From Eshraghiella sp964441705 (GTDB taxonomy: Bacteria; Bacillota; Clostridia; Lachnospirales; Lachnospiraceae), in the NCBI GenBank assembly GCA_964441705.1, contig CAYTWF010000049.1, positions 1 through 23,039 on the forward strand: a DNA stretch of 23,039 nt. Reading direction: 5' to 3'. Shown in pieces: positions 15,925-23,039 of the stretch; the first letter of the stretch is position 1, and each line of letters opens with the position of its first letter. Made by a program: the position numbers and the translations under genes. The notes beneath the pieces were generated by a model. It saw only the letters and a program-made list of their open reading frames with translations, ran no database searches and was not told where the DNA came from.

Positions 15925-16837
15925 TCCGCTCACTTAGCCATCCACGCAAAGCATACTCCGCCTCAATTCTGCTCTCATCTGCAAACCCAATTGCAGCTCC
16001 ATTGCAGCCTATCTTAATTGAAGCAAATATCTGTGCCTTCATAAGTGCTGCCCTGGCGTCCTGCTCCTTCATATAGAAATGCAGGAATGCTGAAAAAAGG
16101 GCATCACCGGCACCAACTGTATTAACCACTTCACCCATGTGTACGGCTTCAAGACTTACAACGTCTCTGCTCTGGCTGTCATAAAGCATTGCGCCCTTAC
16201 TTCCTCTTCCAATAACGATAATCCGATTATTGTATTCCTGCGCTATTTCCTTGATAAATTGCTCAGGCTCACAGGGAATATTCTCATCACTTAAAAACAA
16301 AATATCTGAATACCTCATAAAATCCTCGTTATACGTATCATGTATATCACCAAGAACATGAACGTCTGATGCCGTTATTTTACCCATGGAACGTGCCTTC
16401 TTAATCAGCTCACGATTAAAATTAATATTACATAGAATATACAAATCATTATCCTCAAAGCACTTAACCTGCTCCGACTGTGCACTAACCTCCTGTATAT
16501 CCTTAAGGTCACAATATATCTGACGTCTTCCGGTCTCATCATAAAGGACTGCCGAAGCAGGTGTCTGCTTAAGGGTATGGCTTATATTATCAGCAGCAAT
16601 ACCACTTTGCTCCAGCTCCGTAAGTATCATTCTGCTCTCCATATCCTTGCCCGTGAAGGAAAAAAGATTAATCTCATCTCCCAGTGTATGCATGGCCTTA
16701 GCTATATTAATCCCTACTCCAGATACATTCATATTAACCCCAAAAAATGGATAATCAATAGGAAAATAATTAATTGGAAACTCTTTAATCTTAATTGTAG
16801 TCTCAATATTAACAAGACCCGATACCAACACCTTCAT
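15917..16837 (-). CDS. PfkB family carbohydrate kinase
   Basis: This 306-residue ribokinase-like (PfkB) sugar or nucleoside kinase transfers phosphate from ATP to a small hydroxyl substrate. The first PfkB signature is near 36-50 (NVSGVGINIAKAMHTLG), and the second, with catalytic Asp245, is at 238-250 (VNTVGAGDALFSAF). An IVIGRGSKG strand precedes the nucleotide site. The substrate cannot be named, since ribose, fructose-6-phosphate and nucleoside kinases share these motifs. The ATG overlaps the stop of the peptidase-like gene (ATGA) with only a weak GAGG very close by, so translation probably depends on coupling. It is the last gene of the operon behind a sigma-28-like promoter, an unusual setting for a sugar kinase. 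Confidence 0.85.
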   Translation of the reverse strand: MKVLVSGLVNIETTIKIKEFPINYFPIDYPFFGVNMNVSGVGINIAKAMHTLGDEINLFSFTGKDMESRMILTELEQSGIAADNISHTLKQTPASAVLYDETGRRQIYCDLKDIQEVSAQSEQVKCFEDNDLYILCNINFNRELIKKARSMGKITASDVHVLGDIHDTYNEDFMRYSDILFLSDENIPCEPEQFIKEIAQEYNNRIIVIGRGSKGAMLYDSQSRDVVSLEAVHMGEVVNTVGAGDALFSAFLHFYMKEQDARAALMKAQIFASIKIGCNGAAIGFADESRIEAEYALRGWLSERRK

Positions 16838-18033
16838 CCTCGGTCACCCACTTTCTTAATAATATTTTCTGCCGCTTCTGTTCCATATACATAGCTGTCA
16901 AACAACCCTTTTGTTTCTTTTGGGAACAAGCCTTGAAAGGACTGTAAATCTATTTCTGTTTCAGCAAAATCCTCAAGCATTCTGGAAAGTACTTTGTCCA
17001 TTTCAGCTATGCCTATAAGCTCCTCTATTGCCAATAGAAACAATGGGCCAAACGAGTATGATAAATCTCCATATTCCAACTGTGCATATTTTTCAATCGG
17101 AACAATCTCATAGCCCTCACTGACATATGCGCAATATTCATCTTCAAATTCTTTTACAAAGGTCTCGCGACTCTTAATTCCCAGCTCTATGCATACCCTG
17201 CACATAAAGTACTGTGTAATTGCCTCATCAAAAAAGCGGGCCTGTAAAACCCCTGAAGCTGTACAGCATGGATTCCAGTTAGTATGAATCAGCTCATGTA
17301 TCAGCAGCTGACCACCATCCAATCCTTCCTCTGCCACAAACATGGTTCCTGGCAGTACAAAGCTTCCATACCCATTTGGAATACAGATTATCTGATAATC
17401 ATTTATCCGTGCCTTTTTATATCTCATCATATATTCATTAACAGCAGTAATCACACCTTCCACTTCACCCAGGCGCTTACTGTCAATGTCATGATAAAAT
17501 ATTGTACCATACCAGCTATTAAGCGTACTGTATCTGCCTACTGCAACTGTGGGGTTCCATCCCGTGTATGTATTTTGTGATACTATTTTCAAATTTGTAC
17601 ATACCTGACGAGTATCCTTAAGATTAATAGTAACCTGAAATACACTATGTGCATCCATATTCATCAGCAGCTCTTCATACTCTCTTGAGTCTGGAGCAGC
17701 CGTAATTGGATAAAATACCGTCTCGCTCCTTAAAATATAAAACTCATCTGAGGTTCGCTCCTTCGCATATGGGTATCCTCCTGTGGTTCCATCAAGTATT
17801 CCATGGTATTGTATTCTTATCAATGCACTATCGTCAGCTCCACTGTCAAGTTGAATAATCTTGTAATTATCTTTAACTTCTTTTGTCAGATAGCCATATC
17901 TCACACCATCAGCATCTACACTATCTATAGTAAATGACCTGTTAATAACAAATATTCCATCTGTAAAATCACTAAATTCAGTTTGATAATCTCCTACAAT
18001 TCCATTAGACAGCTCTAATAATAGCTTTCTCAT
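16834..18033 (-). CDS. M1-like HEXXH metallopeptidase-like protein, no signal peptide
   Basis: This 399-residue protein carries a gluzincin-type zinc site: His246-Glu247-x-x-His250 (LLIHELIHTNW) followed 19 residues on by Glu270 (RFFDEAITQYF). This resembles M1 aminopeptidases, where the gap is usually 18. The GAMEN exopeptidase motif is not evident, and the N-terminal 240 residues are beta-rich like the M1 N-terminal domain. There is no signal peptide or membrane helix, so it should be cytoplasmic. It begins 6 bases after the upstream stop, with only a weak GGGAT upstream. Operon mates are a flagellar-filament-like protein and a PfkB kinase. Peptidase activity is plausible but not proven. 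Confidence 0.7.
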   Translation of the reverse strand: MRKLLLELSNGIVGDYQTEFSDFTDGIFVINRSFTIDSVDADGVRYGYLTKEVKDNYKIIQLDSGADDSALIRIQYHGILDGTTGGYPYAKERTSDEFYILRSETVFYPITAAPDSREYEELLMNMDAHSVFQVTINLKDTRQVCTNLKIVSQNTYTGWNPTVAVGRYSTLNSWYGTIFYHDIDSKRLGEVEGVITAVNEYMMRYKKARINDYQIICIPNGYGSFVLPGTMFVAEEGLDGGQLLIHELIHTNWNPCCTASGVLQARFFDEAITQYFMCRVCIELGIKSRETFVKEFEDEYCAYVSEGYEIVPIEKYAQLEYGDLSYSFGPLFLLAIEELIGIAEMDKVLSRMLEDFAETEIDLQSFQGLFPKETKGLFDSYVYGTEAAENIIKKVGDRG

Positions 18034-18039
18034 ACCATT

Positions 18040-18699
18040 TTATCCCAAATAATCATATTTGCTTGCTTCAAATGAGTTGATACTTGATGTACCATTGGCA
18101 GTATACTGATTAGATATACTTGCCAGATTGGCGGCCGCATTGTCACTTACATGCTTTCCAAGTATTCCAAGCTTAGCAGCCAGTCCTGCTTCCCCACCAA
18201 AAACCTTCTTAAGTGTATCTACATCAGCCTTCTTAAGAGCATTATCATCAATAACAAGACTTCCATCCTTAGCCTGAGTTATTCCTATTCCCTCAAGAGC
18301 CTCCTTGCTATCACTAATCAGCTCCTTCATCTGCTTAAGATAAAAGCTGTTAAGTGTTCCTCCTGTTGTCTGAAGCTGTTTAATTGTTGTATTATAATTA
18401 TCAACAAGCTCTGATATATCTGTCACAATTTCCTTTGTATCTGAAGCTGACTTATCGTATACAGAATCCTTATCTGTAGCCGCGAGCTTTTGCGCATACT
18501 CATAAAGACTGTCCGAAGATTTCTCCAGCTTGGAATAATTTCTCTCTGATAAAATTGCTGATGCATCACTGGAGTTACTGATATTATTGAGCATTCCTGA
18601 AGTGGATTTGTTATTAATCATGTCAAGAAGCGTTGTCCTTTGAAAAGGAATTCCACTTTTGGCAGCTGTATCTGCCAGCATTTGCGTTGTAATTCTCAT
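18040..18699 (-). CDS. Putative flagellar filament/hook-associated-like protein
   Basis: This 219-residue protein has no certain family. The opening MRITTQMLADTAAKSGIPF resembles the N-terminus of FlgL and flagellins (MRIT or MRVT plus a helix). The body is rich in Ser, Asn, Asp and Lys with long helical heptads (about 60-150). The C-terminal part (VFGGEAGLAAKLG, then HVSDNAAANLASIS) resembles the coiled tail of FliD-like proteins. There are no cysteines and no signal peptide, as for substrates of the flagellar export system. AGGAGG sits 8 bases before ATG 18699. A sigma-28 promoter lies about 35 bases upstream, which independently supports a motility role. It heads the operon with the peptidase-like and kinase genes. 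Hypothetical status is also fair. Confidence 0.55.
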   Translation of the reverse strand: MRITTQMLADTAAKSGIPFQRTTLLDMINNKSTSGMLNNISNSSDASAILSERNYSKLEKSSDSLYEYAQKLAATDKDSVYDKSASDTKEIVTDISELVDNYNTTIKQLQTTGGTLNSFYLKQMKELISDSKEALEGIGITQAKDGSLVIDDNALKKADVDTLKKVFGGEAGLAAKLGILGKHVSDNAAANLASISNQYTANGTSSINSFEASKYDYLG

Positions 18700-18733
18700 C
18701 TTATTGTCCTCCTGATATTTATCACTAAAGATA

Positions 18734-18760
18734 TTATCGGCATATCTTCTTTATTTGTTA
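18734..18760 (-). promoter_or_regulatory. Sigma-28 (FliA/SigD-type) flagellar promoter
   Basis: On the minus strand, TAAC (18760-18757), a spacer of exactly 15 bases and GCCGATAA (18741-18734) match the sigma-28 consensus TAAA-N15-GCCGATAA, with a perfect -10 and three of four -35 bases. The predicted start lies near 18727, giving a leader of about 28 bases with AGGAGG. Confidence 0.7.
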
Positions 18761-18820
18761 CCCCATGATTTTACATTATTTTCTAAATTATGAAAAATAT
18801 ATAAAATAATCATATTGCAA

Positions 18821-18849
18821 TTGAATAATTCCTGTTAATATGTTATAAT
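18821..18849 (+). promoter_or_regulatory. Sigma-A promoter for the iron alcohol dehydrogenase
   Basis: TTGAAT (18821-18826) and a perfect TATAAT (18844-18849) are separated by exactly 17 bases. The start is predicted near 18856, giving a leader of about 77 bases. The promoter strength fits the adh gene's translation signals and biased codon use, which suggest high expression. Confidence 0.75.
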
Positions 18850-18853
18850 AATA

Positions 18854-18871
18854 TTGTTAAAAAAATAACGG
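18854..18871. promoter_or_regulatory. Rex-like half-site at the adh start
   Basis: TTGTTAA-AAAA-ATAACGG has a perfect left half of the Rex consensus and 4 of 7 matches in the right half, placed over the predicted transcription start. TGTTAA also occurs at 18833-18838 and 18898-18903. Rex control of alcohol dehydrogenases is well known in Clostridia. This site is imperfect, so binding is an inference. Confidence 0.4.
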
Positions 18872-18884
18872 ATATCGTTATTTT
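18862..18884. promoter_or_regulatory. Leader palindrome of adh
   Basis: AAAATAACG (18862-18870) and CGTTATTTT (18876-18884) form perfect 9-bp arms around GATAT. The site lies just after the predicted start and overlaps the Rex-like site. It may be an operator or a 5' hairpin stabilising the mRNA. It has no adjacent T-run of its own that would make it a terminator. Confidence 0.5.
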
Positions 18885-18932
18885 GCATAATAATTCCTGT
18901 TAAACAGGTACATTTTAAGGAGGATATATCAT

Positions 18933-20144
18933 ATGGTACGTTTTACTTTACCAAGAGACTTATATCACGGAAAAGGTTCTCTTGAAGCACTTAAGACACT
19001 TGATGGCAAAAGAGCTGTTATCTGCGTAGGCGGCGGCTCAATGAAACGTAACGGATTCTTACAGCGAGCTGAGGATTACCTTAAGGAAGCCGGAATGGAA
19101 GTTAAGCTTATTGAAGGAATCGAGTCTGACCCTTCTGTTGAGACTGTAATGAATGGCGCTGCTGTTATGCAGGAATTCCAGCCTGACTGGATTGTTGCAA
19201 TCGGTGGTGGTTCACCTATAGATGCTGCCAAAGCAATGTGGATTAAATACGAATATCCAGATACTACATTTGAAGATATGTGTAAGGTATTTGGACTTCC
19301 TAAGCTTAGAACCAAAGCACATTTTTGCGCTGTATCATCTACATCCGGTACTGCTACAGAGGTTACTGCCTTCTCAATCATTACCGATTATCAGAAGGGT
19401 ATCAAGTATCCTATCGCGGACTTTGAGATTACACCGGATGTTGCAATCGTAGACCCTGAGCTTGCTCACACAATGCCTAAGAAGCTTGTAGCTCATACAG
19501 GTATGGATGCTATGACACATGCAATCGAGGCATATGTATCTACAGCTAACAGCGACTATACTGACCCACTTGCACTTCATGCAATTCAGATGATTGATAA
19601 GGCTCTTGTTAAGTCCTACAATGATGATATGGATGCAAGAGATGCAATGCACAATGCACAGTGTCTTGCCGGCATGGCCTTCTCCAATGCTCTCCTTGGA
19701 ATTGTTCATTCAATGGCTCATAAGACAGGTGCAGCTTTCTCAGGTGGACACATTATTCATGGTGCTGCCAATGCAATGTACCTTCCTAAGGTAATTAAAT
19801 ATAATGCCAAGGACCCTGTTGCAGCTGAAAGATACGCATACATAGCTGATTTCATTAAATTAGGTGGTAATACTACTGAGGAAAAGATTGATAATCTCAT
19901 TGCCCTGCTTCGTAAGATGAACGATGACCTCAATATTCCTCACTGCATTAAGAACTACGGCGAAGGTGGTCTTCCAGCTGAGACTGGTATTGTTCCAGAG
20001 GACGAATTCCTTGCAAAGCTTCCTGATATTGCTGCCAATGCAATACTTGATGCATGTACAGGCTCTAATCCTCGTCAGCCATCTCAGGAAGAGATGGAGA
20101 AGCTCCTTAAGTGCTGCTACTATGACACCGAAGTTGATTTCTAG
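18933..20144 (+). CDS. Iron-containing (class III) alcohol dehydrogenase
   Basis: This 403-residue NAD(P)-dependent alcohol dehydrogenase of the iron group reduces acetaldehyde or butyraldehyde to the alcohol and reoxidises NADH during fermentation. The nucleotide-binding GGGSPIDAAK lies at 91-100. The likely iron ligands are Asp192 and His196 (HTGMDAMTHAIEAY), His263 (SMAHKTG) and His276 (IIHGAAN). Length is as in the single-domain family, so it is not the AdhE fusion. ATG 18933 follows AAGGAGG (18917-18923). Codons favour GCT, CTT and GTT, suggesting high expression. The promoter region with Rex-like half-sites fits redox control, and a strong terminator follows. Substrate (ethanol, butanol or a 1,2-diol aldehyde) is not decidable by eye. 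Confidence 0.95.
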   Translation: MVRFTLPRDLYHGKGSLEALKTLDGKRAVICVGGGSMKRNGFLQRAEDYLKEAGMEVKLIEGIESDPSVETVMNGAAVMQEFQPDWIVAIGGGSPIDAAKAMWIKYEYPDTTFEDMCKVFGLPKLRTKAHFCAVSSTSGTATEVTAFSIITDYQKGIKYPIADFEITPDVAIVDPELAHTMPKKLVAHTGMDAMTHAIEAYVSTANSDYTDPLALHAIQMIDKALVKSYNDDMDARDAMHNAQCLAGMAFSNALLGIVHSMAHKTGAAFSGGHIIHGAANAMYLPKVIKYNAKDPVAAERYAYIADFIKLGGNTTEEKIDNLIALLRKMNDDLNIPHCIKNYGEGGLPAETGIVPEDEFLAKLPDIAANAILDACTGSNPRQPSQEEMEKLLKCCYYDTEVDF

Positions 20145-20166
20145 ATTTTAGATTAGTAATTCAATA

Positions 20167-20205
20167 AAGACCAGTCACCTCTGTTAATCAGATATGACTG
20201 GTCTT
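20167..20205 (+). terminator. Bidirectional intrinsic terminator between adh and the surface protein gene
   Basis: AAGACCAGTCA (20167-20177) pairs perfectly with TGACTGGTCTT (20195-20205) in an 11-bp stem. On the plus strand it is followed by ATTTATTT, and on the minus strand by TTTATT. It lies between two convergent genes, so it probably ends both transcripts. Confidence 0.75.
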
Positions 20206-20227
20206 ATTTATTTGGTCCTTTTATTTT

Positions 20228-22969
20228 TTACTGATTATCTGCCTCTGCTGTCTCTTTCTTTTTCTTAATAACTGCAAGTACACTTACTGCACTTACTGCC
20301 ATACAGCATAGCCATACCAGTATCAGTGTGTGCTCACCTGTTGATGGGTTGCCCACATTGTCACCATTACCATTATCATTTCCGCCGTTTCCATCGTTTC
20401 CACCATTTCCGGAACCACCATTCACAATTTTAACTAATCCGTCTATAGCGGTCTCAATTGCTGTGGCATATCCGTCAACTACATCCTGCTCACCAGCCAT
20501 CTTATCGCGAACTACAGCGGCTATTGCTGCCTCAACCTTACTAAAATCCTTGTACTCAGCCTTATTAAGTGCCTCCGCCTTAGCAATAGCTGCATCAACT
20601 GCTGCATAAGAAGCCTCTGCTGCAACAACTGTAATCTGCTGTGCATCTATACCCTCTTCAAGATATACGATAATGCTCTTCCCGTAAGCTGTTGCATACA
20701 AGGACTTAAGCTTATCGTTACCAACCTTAATGTATACATCCTTATCTGCCAGATTATCTGATACAGTAAGTGTATACGGTACAACAGCCTCTCCTGCACT
20801 GTTCTTTGCTACAGGATATATTGCCTGTGGAGTTGCAGAGATTATGTTACCACCATTAATGTGTACATAATTAGTCTCCGATTCTTCTTCATCGCAATAT
20901 TCTCCATTACCTATAATGTTAGGCACATCACCACTAAGAATTGCTGTACCATCCTCAGAATATCTCTCAAGAACCATAACCCCACCATTAATGGTTATGG
21001 CACCACCTGCAGAATCTTCAGAACCTCCAATAACTGCTGTATCACTTCCATATGCCCTGCATACAATATATCCGCCATCAATAACTATTGAATCAATTGT
21101 ACCATCTGGACCTGCACCAATAACAGATACATTTCCATATCGGATTTCTGCAGCTATCCTTCCACCGCTGATATGTATAGAACCGCCTGTACTTTCAAAA
21201 CCTCCGCCAATAGTACCTACTCCATAGCTATATACATGTATATCACCGCCGGAAATATCTATAGTTCCAGCATTGCCATAGCTTCCACCACCTATTGCAG
21301 CGCCATAATCATAACTGAACGCCTTAATATGACCGCCTTCTATTCTTATAGTTCCACAATCCTCGTCCCCATTACCGCCTATTCCAGCACCATACTCTCC
21401 ACTGTATGCCATAAGAGTTCCAGTACATTCTCCCAGAACCAGCGTTGCTCCAGACATAACATTAAGTCCAGCAATGTCATCTTCACTCCAACGTGACGAA
21501 AGTATATTAGTTCCATAATAGTGCAGTGCTACAGTGGCGCCATCCATAATAATAAAAGGTGATACTTCATCATTCAAAACAGAACTAACACCCATAAGAT
21601 ATATGTTGTGTTCACCACTTTGAACTACAACTGAATATTCATCTGTAGCTCCAAAAAGATAATAATCTCCTGTATAAGCAGTTTCTGGCGTATCATCACC
21701 TACTGTATATCCTGTATCAGTAATAACTATATTCTGGTTAATGTTAAGCATTCCCTTGGTAGCACCCGCCTCTGTAAGTGCAGCTATTGCAGCCTTAATC
21801 TCTGCAGTCTTAGAATCTACCTGAGTTTGTTCACTCTTACCAAGATAATAATTAACCGTATCTAATAATTCATAAAGTGCGATTACACCATCAAACCTAT
21901 AATTCGTAAGATTCTCAGGAATTGTATCTATTGCCTCATTAAGCTCAGAATAATCTGCGCCATTAATTGATGCAAGAAGCTTTCCATTATCTGCGTAACT
22001 CAATGAATCATCTGCAATCTCTATAATAATTGAATCATCTGGTAGTGTAATTGTAAATCCGCATTCATCATCATATAATCCTGTATTCCATACAAATGAA
22101 TAGAAATTATTCTCATTATATACAATATAATAGTCTTTCTCGTGTTCATATTCGTTGAAATCAAGGGTCTTCCATTCTACTCCATTGCGAAATACCTGCA
22201 AATATGCGCCATTCCAGCCATCACCATAGGAATCTGTCATATGAATATGTATAGCATTATCCGTATTCTCTACAACACGCTGTTCACCACATTCCGTACA
22301 GGTATATGTAGTGTAAGGAATGCTGTCAGCTGTCCCTTCTACTGTCACTCCAGCATCCCATTTATGAAGATATGAGATTACAAGATGTTCCTCTGTCAAA
22401 GTGTCCAATCCATCAATATTACCATTGTCTTCTACTTCGAAATCTATCTTATTATGAATTGGAGCTCGTCCATCAGCATCAATTTCAAGTGTACTGCCAA
22501 ATGCCATTGTACAATTGACCTGTATATGTGCTTCAGAGCTGTACAAAACCTCTATTGGACTTCGATTATTATTGTATATACTACCACCATTAAGATGAGT
22601 ATGCCCCTCAATTGTCATATTAACAGTAACATGCTCATCATTGATTCCTATACCTGTACTCCAATTTCTCATATTAATTGTCAGGTCTCTCAGTGTTATA
22701 TCATAAGATGTCGCTTCGCCTTTTGAACAAATATACACCTCTCTATCGCTAGTTCCTGTCAGCACGTATGCACCTGTATACGCTTGCGGCTCTTTTCCCT
22801 CAAATATATATTCATCAGGATATATACTCAATCGTCCATTACCTGTTAAATCAAGTACTAACGGTTCCTCCACCGGGTCTGCCACTACAAGCCTTGGCAT
22901 AACTGATATAATCAGTGCCGCCGTCATTATCAGTGCCAGAATTTTGTAAAGCTTTAGTTTTTTTAACAT
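20228..22969 (-). CDS. Secreted sortase-anchored mosaic surface protein with beta-helix-like repeats
   Basis: This 913-residue surface protein has a signal peptide (1-30: KKLKLYK, a hydrophobic core, cleavage near VVA). Two modules resemble bacterial carbohydrate-binding (DUF4353-like) beta-structures, at about 45-180 and 410-520. A CTECG cysteine pair lies at 224-228, followed by a DSYGDGWNG calcium-binding-like module (246-310) and a FIVAR-like helical segment (340-400). Gly-rich beta-helix repeats fill 524-664 and a second FIVAR domain about 785-846. After a Gly-Asn linker comes NPSTG (874-878), a hydrophobic stretch and KKKK, a sortase-type cell-wall anchor. Start ATG 22969 has AGGAGG 7 bases upstream; an upstream in-frame start at 23002 lacks one. 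A role in binding plant or host glycans is likely but unproven. Confidence 0.85.
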   Translation of the reverse strand: MLKKLKLYKILALIMTAALIISVMPRLVVADPVEEPLVLDLTGNGRLSIYPDEYIFEGKEPQAYTGAYVLTGTSDREVYICSKGEATSYDITLRDLTINMRNWSTGIGINDEHVTVNMTIEGHTHLNGGSIYNNNRSPIEVLYSSEAHIQVNCTMAFGSTLEIDADGRAPIHNKIDFEVEDNGNIDGLDTLTEEHLVISYLHKWDAGVTVEGTADSIPYTTYTCTECGEQRVVENTDNAIHIHMTDSYGDGWNGAYLQVFRNGVEWKTLDFNEYEHEKDYYIVYNENNFYSFVWNTGLYDDECGFTITLPDDSIIIEIADDSLSYADNGKLLASINGADYSELNEAIDTIPENLTNYRFDGVIALYELLDTVNYYLGKSEQTQVDSKTAEIKAAIAALTEAGATKGMLNINQNIVITDTGYTVGDDTPETAYTGDYYLFGATDEYSVVVQSGEHNIYLMGVSSVLNDEVSPFIIMDGATVALHYYGTNILSSRWSEDDIAGLNVMSGATLVLGECTGTLMAYSGEYGAGIGGNGDEDCGTIRIEGGHIKAFSYDYGAAIGGGSYGNAGTIDISGGDIHVYSYGVGTIGGGFESTGGSIHISGGRIAAEIRYGNVSVIGAGPDGTIDSIVIDGGYIVCRAYGSDTAVIGGSEDSAGGAITINGGVMVLERYSEDGTAILSGDVPNIIGNGEYCDEEESETNYVHINGGNIISATPQAIYPVAKNSAGEAVVPYTLTVSDNLADKDVYIKVGNDKLKSLYATAYGKSIIVYLEEGIDAQQITVVAAEASYAAVDAAIAKAEALNKAEYKDFSKVEAAIAAVVRDKMAGEQDVVDGYATAIETAIDGLVKIVNGGSGNGGNDGNGGNDNGNGDNVGNPSTGEHTLILVWLCCMAVSAVSVLAVIKKKKETAEADNQ
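20978..21400 (-). repeat. Gly-rich beta-helix-like repeats within the surface protein
   Basis: Five to six units of about 20-28 residues share the pattern Gly-Ala-x-Ile-Gly-Gly followed by Gly-x-Ile-x-Ile-x-Gly-Gly-x-Ile (residues 524-664). Isoleucines would line a solenoid interior and glycines the turns. This resembles right-handed beta-helix surface adhesins or lyase-like folds. Confidence 0.6.
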
Positions 22970-23039
22970 ATTTTTTCCTCCTGTTACTAAACTGTACCCC
23001 AAGTCAAGGACACAATAGAATAGAGTTCCTACCTAAGTG

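Larger units (their letters stand above)
18824..18903. repeat. 15-bp direct repeats flanking the adh start site
   Basis: AATAATTCCTGTTAA occurs at 18824-18838 and again at 18889-18903, 65 bp apart, which is close to six turns of the helix. The first copy overlaps the promoter and the second lies in the leader. The second copy is part of the palindrome CCTGTT-A-AACAGG (18896-18908). The spacing would allow two bound proteins on one DNA face. Confidence 0.5.

Noticed and set aside
15376..15933. A 185-codon minus-strand frame opposite feoB
   Set aside because: FeoB coding signals are complete on the other strand; no ribosome-binding site or family similarity supports the antisense frame.
1..23039. 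CRISPR arrays, tRNA genes and transposases
   Set aside because: No regularly spaced repeats, cloverleaf-like segments or transposase/integrase motifs were seen on either strand; the only hint of mobility is the palindrome at 12-47.

Overview
The window looks like a chromosomal stretch from an anaerobic, low-GC Firmicute, most likely a Lachnospiraceae member of the Butyrivibrio/Roseburia type. The reasons are strong AGGAGG ribosome-binding sites, a CotJ spore-coat locus, a GH43 plant-polysaccharide hydrolase, FeoAB, an iron-containing alcohol dehydrogenase, a sortase-anchored surface protein and a near-consensus flagellar sigma-28 promoter. The genus is inferred from content. No tRNA, rRNA, CRISPR array or transposase gene was seen.

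Layout. Positions 1-730 (minus) hold the 5' two thirds of a GH43 gene that ends early inside a palindrome at the window edge. Positions 869-1871 (plus) hold a CotJA-CotJB fusion overlapping the manganese catalase CotJC. Positions 2020-7576 (minus) hold a compact cluster of a PLD nuclease-SF2 helicase-DUF3427 gene (split by a one-base frameshift), a Nudix hydrolase, a GIY-YIG-DUF2075 helicase and a MazG-type pyrophosphohydrolase. Here two nuclease-helicase fusions are each followed by a nucleotide-hydrolysing enzyme. This defence-like cassette is the best candidate for an undescribed system.

Positions 7638-12608 (minus) form a signalling operon: an HD-GYP protein with a C-terminal receiver, a hybrid histidine kinase (HisKA-HATPase-REC-HPt) and a translationally coupled alpha/beta hydrolase. 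A good sigma-A-like promoter lies upstream. A DinB-like gene (12740-13396, minus) has its own promoter with a near-perfect Rex-type operator over the predicted start site, and it diverges from feoA-feoB (13560-15910, plus).

Positions 15917-18699 (minus) form a tightly packed three-gene operon: a flagellar-filament-like protein, a cytoplasmic M1-like HEXXH protein and a PfkB sugar kinase. It lies behind a sigma-28-type promoter with a perfect GCCGATAA -10 box, which suggests a motility-linked role. A class III iron alcohol dehydrogenase (18933-20144, plus) follows, with an elaborate leader (consensus promoter, Rex-like half-sites, palindromes, 15-bp direct repeats) and a bidirectional terminator. 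The window ends with a large secreted, cell-wall-anchored mosaic protein (20228-22969, minus).
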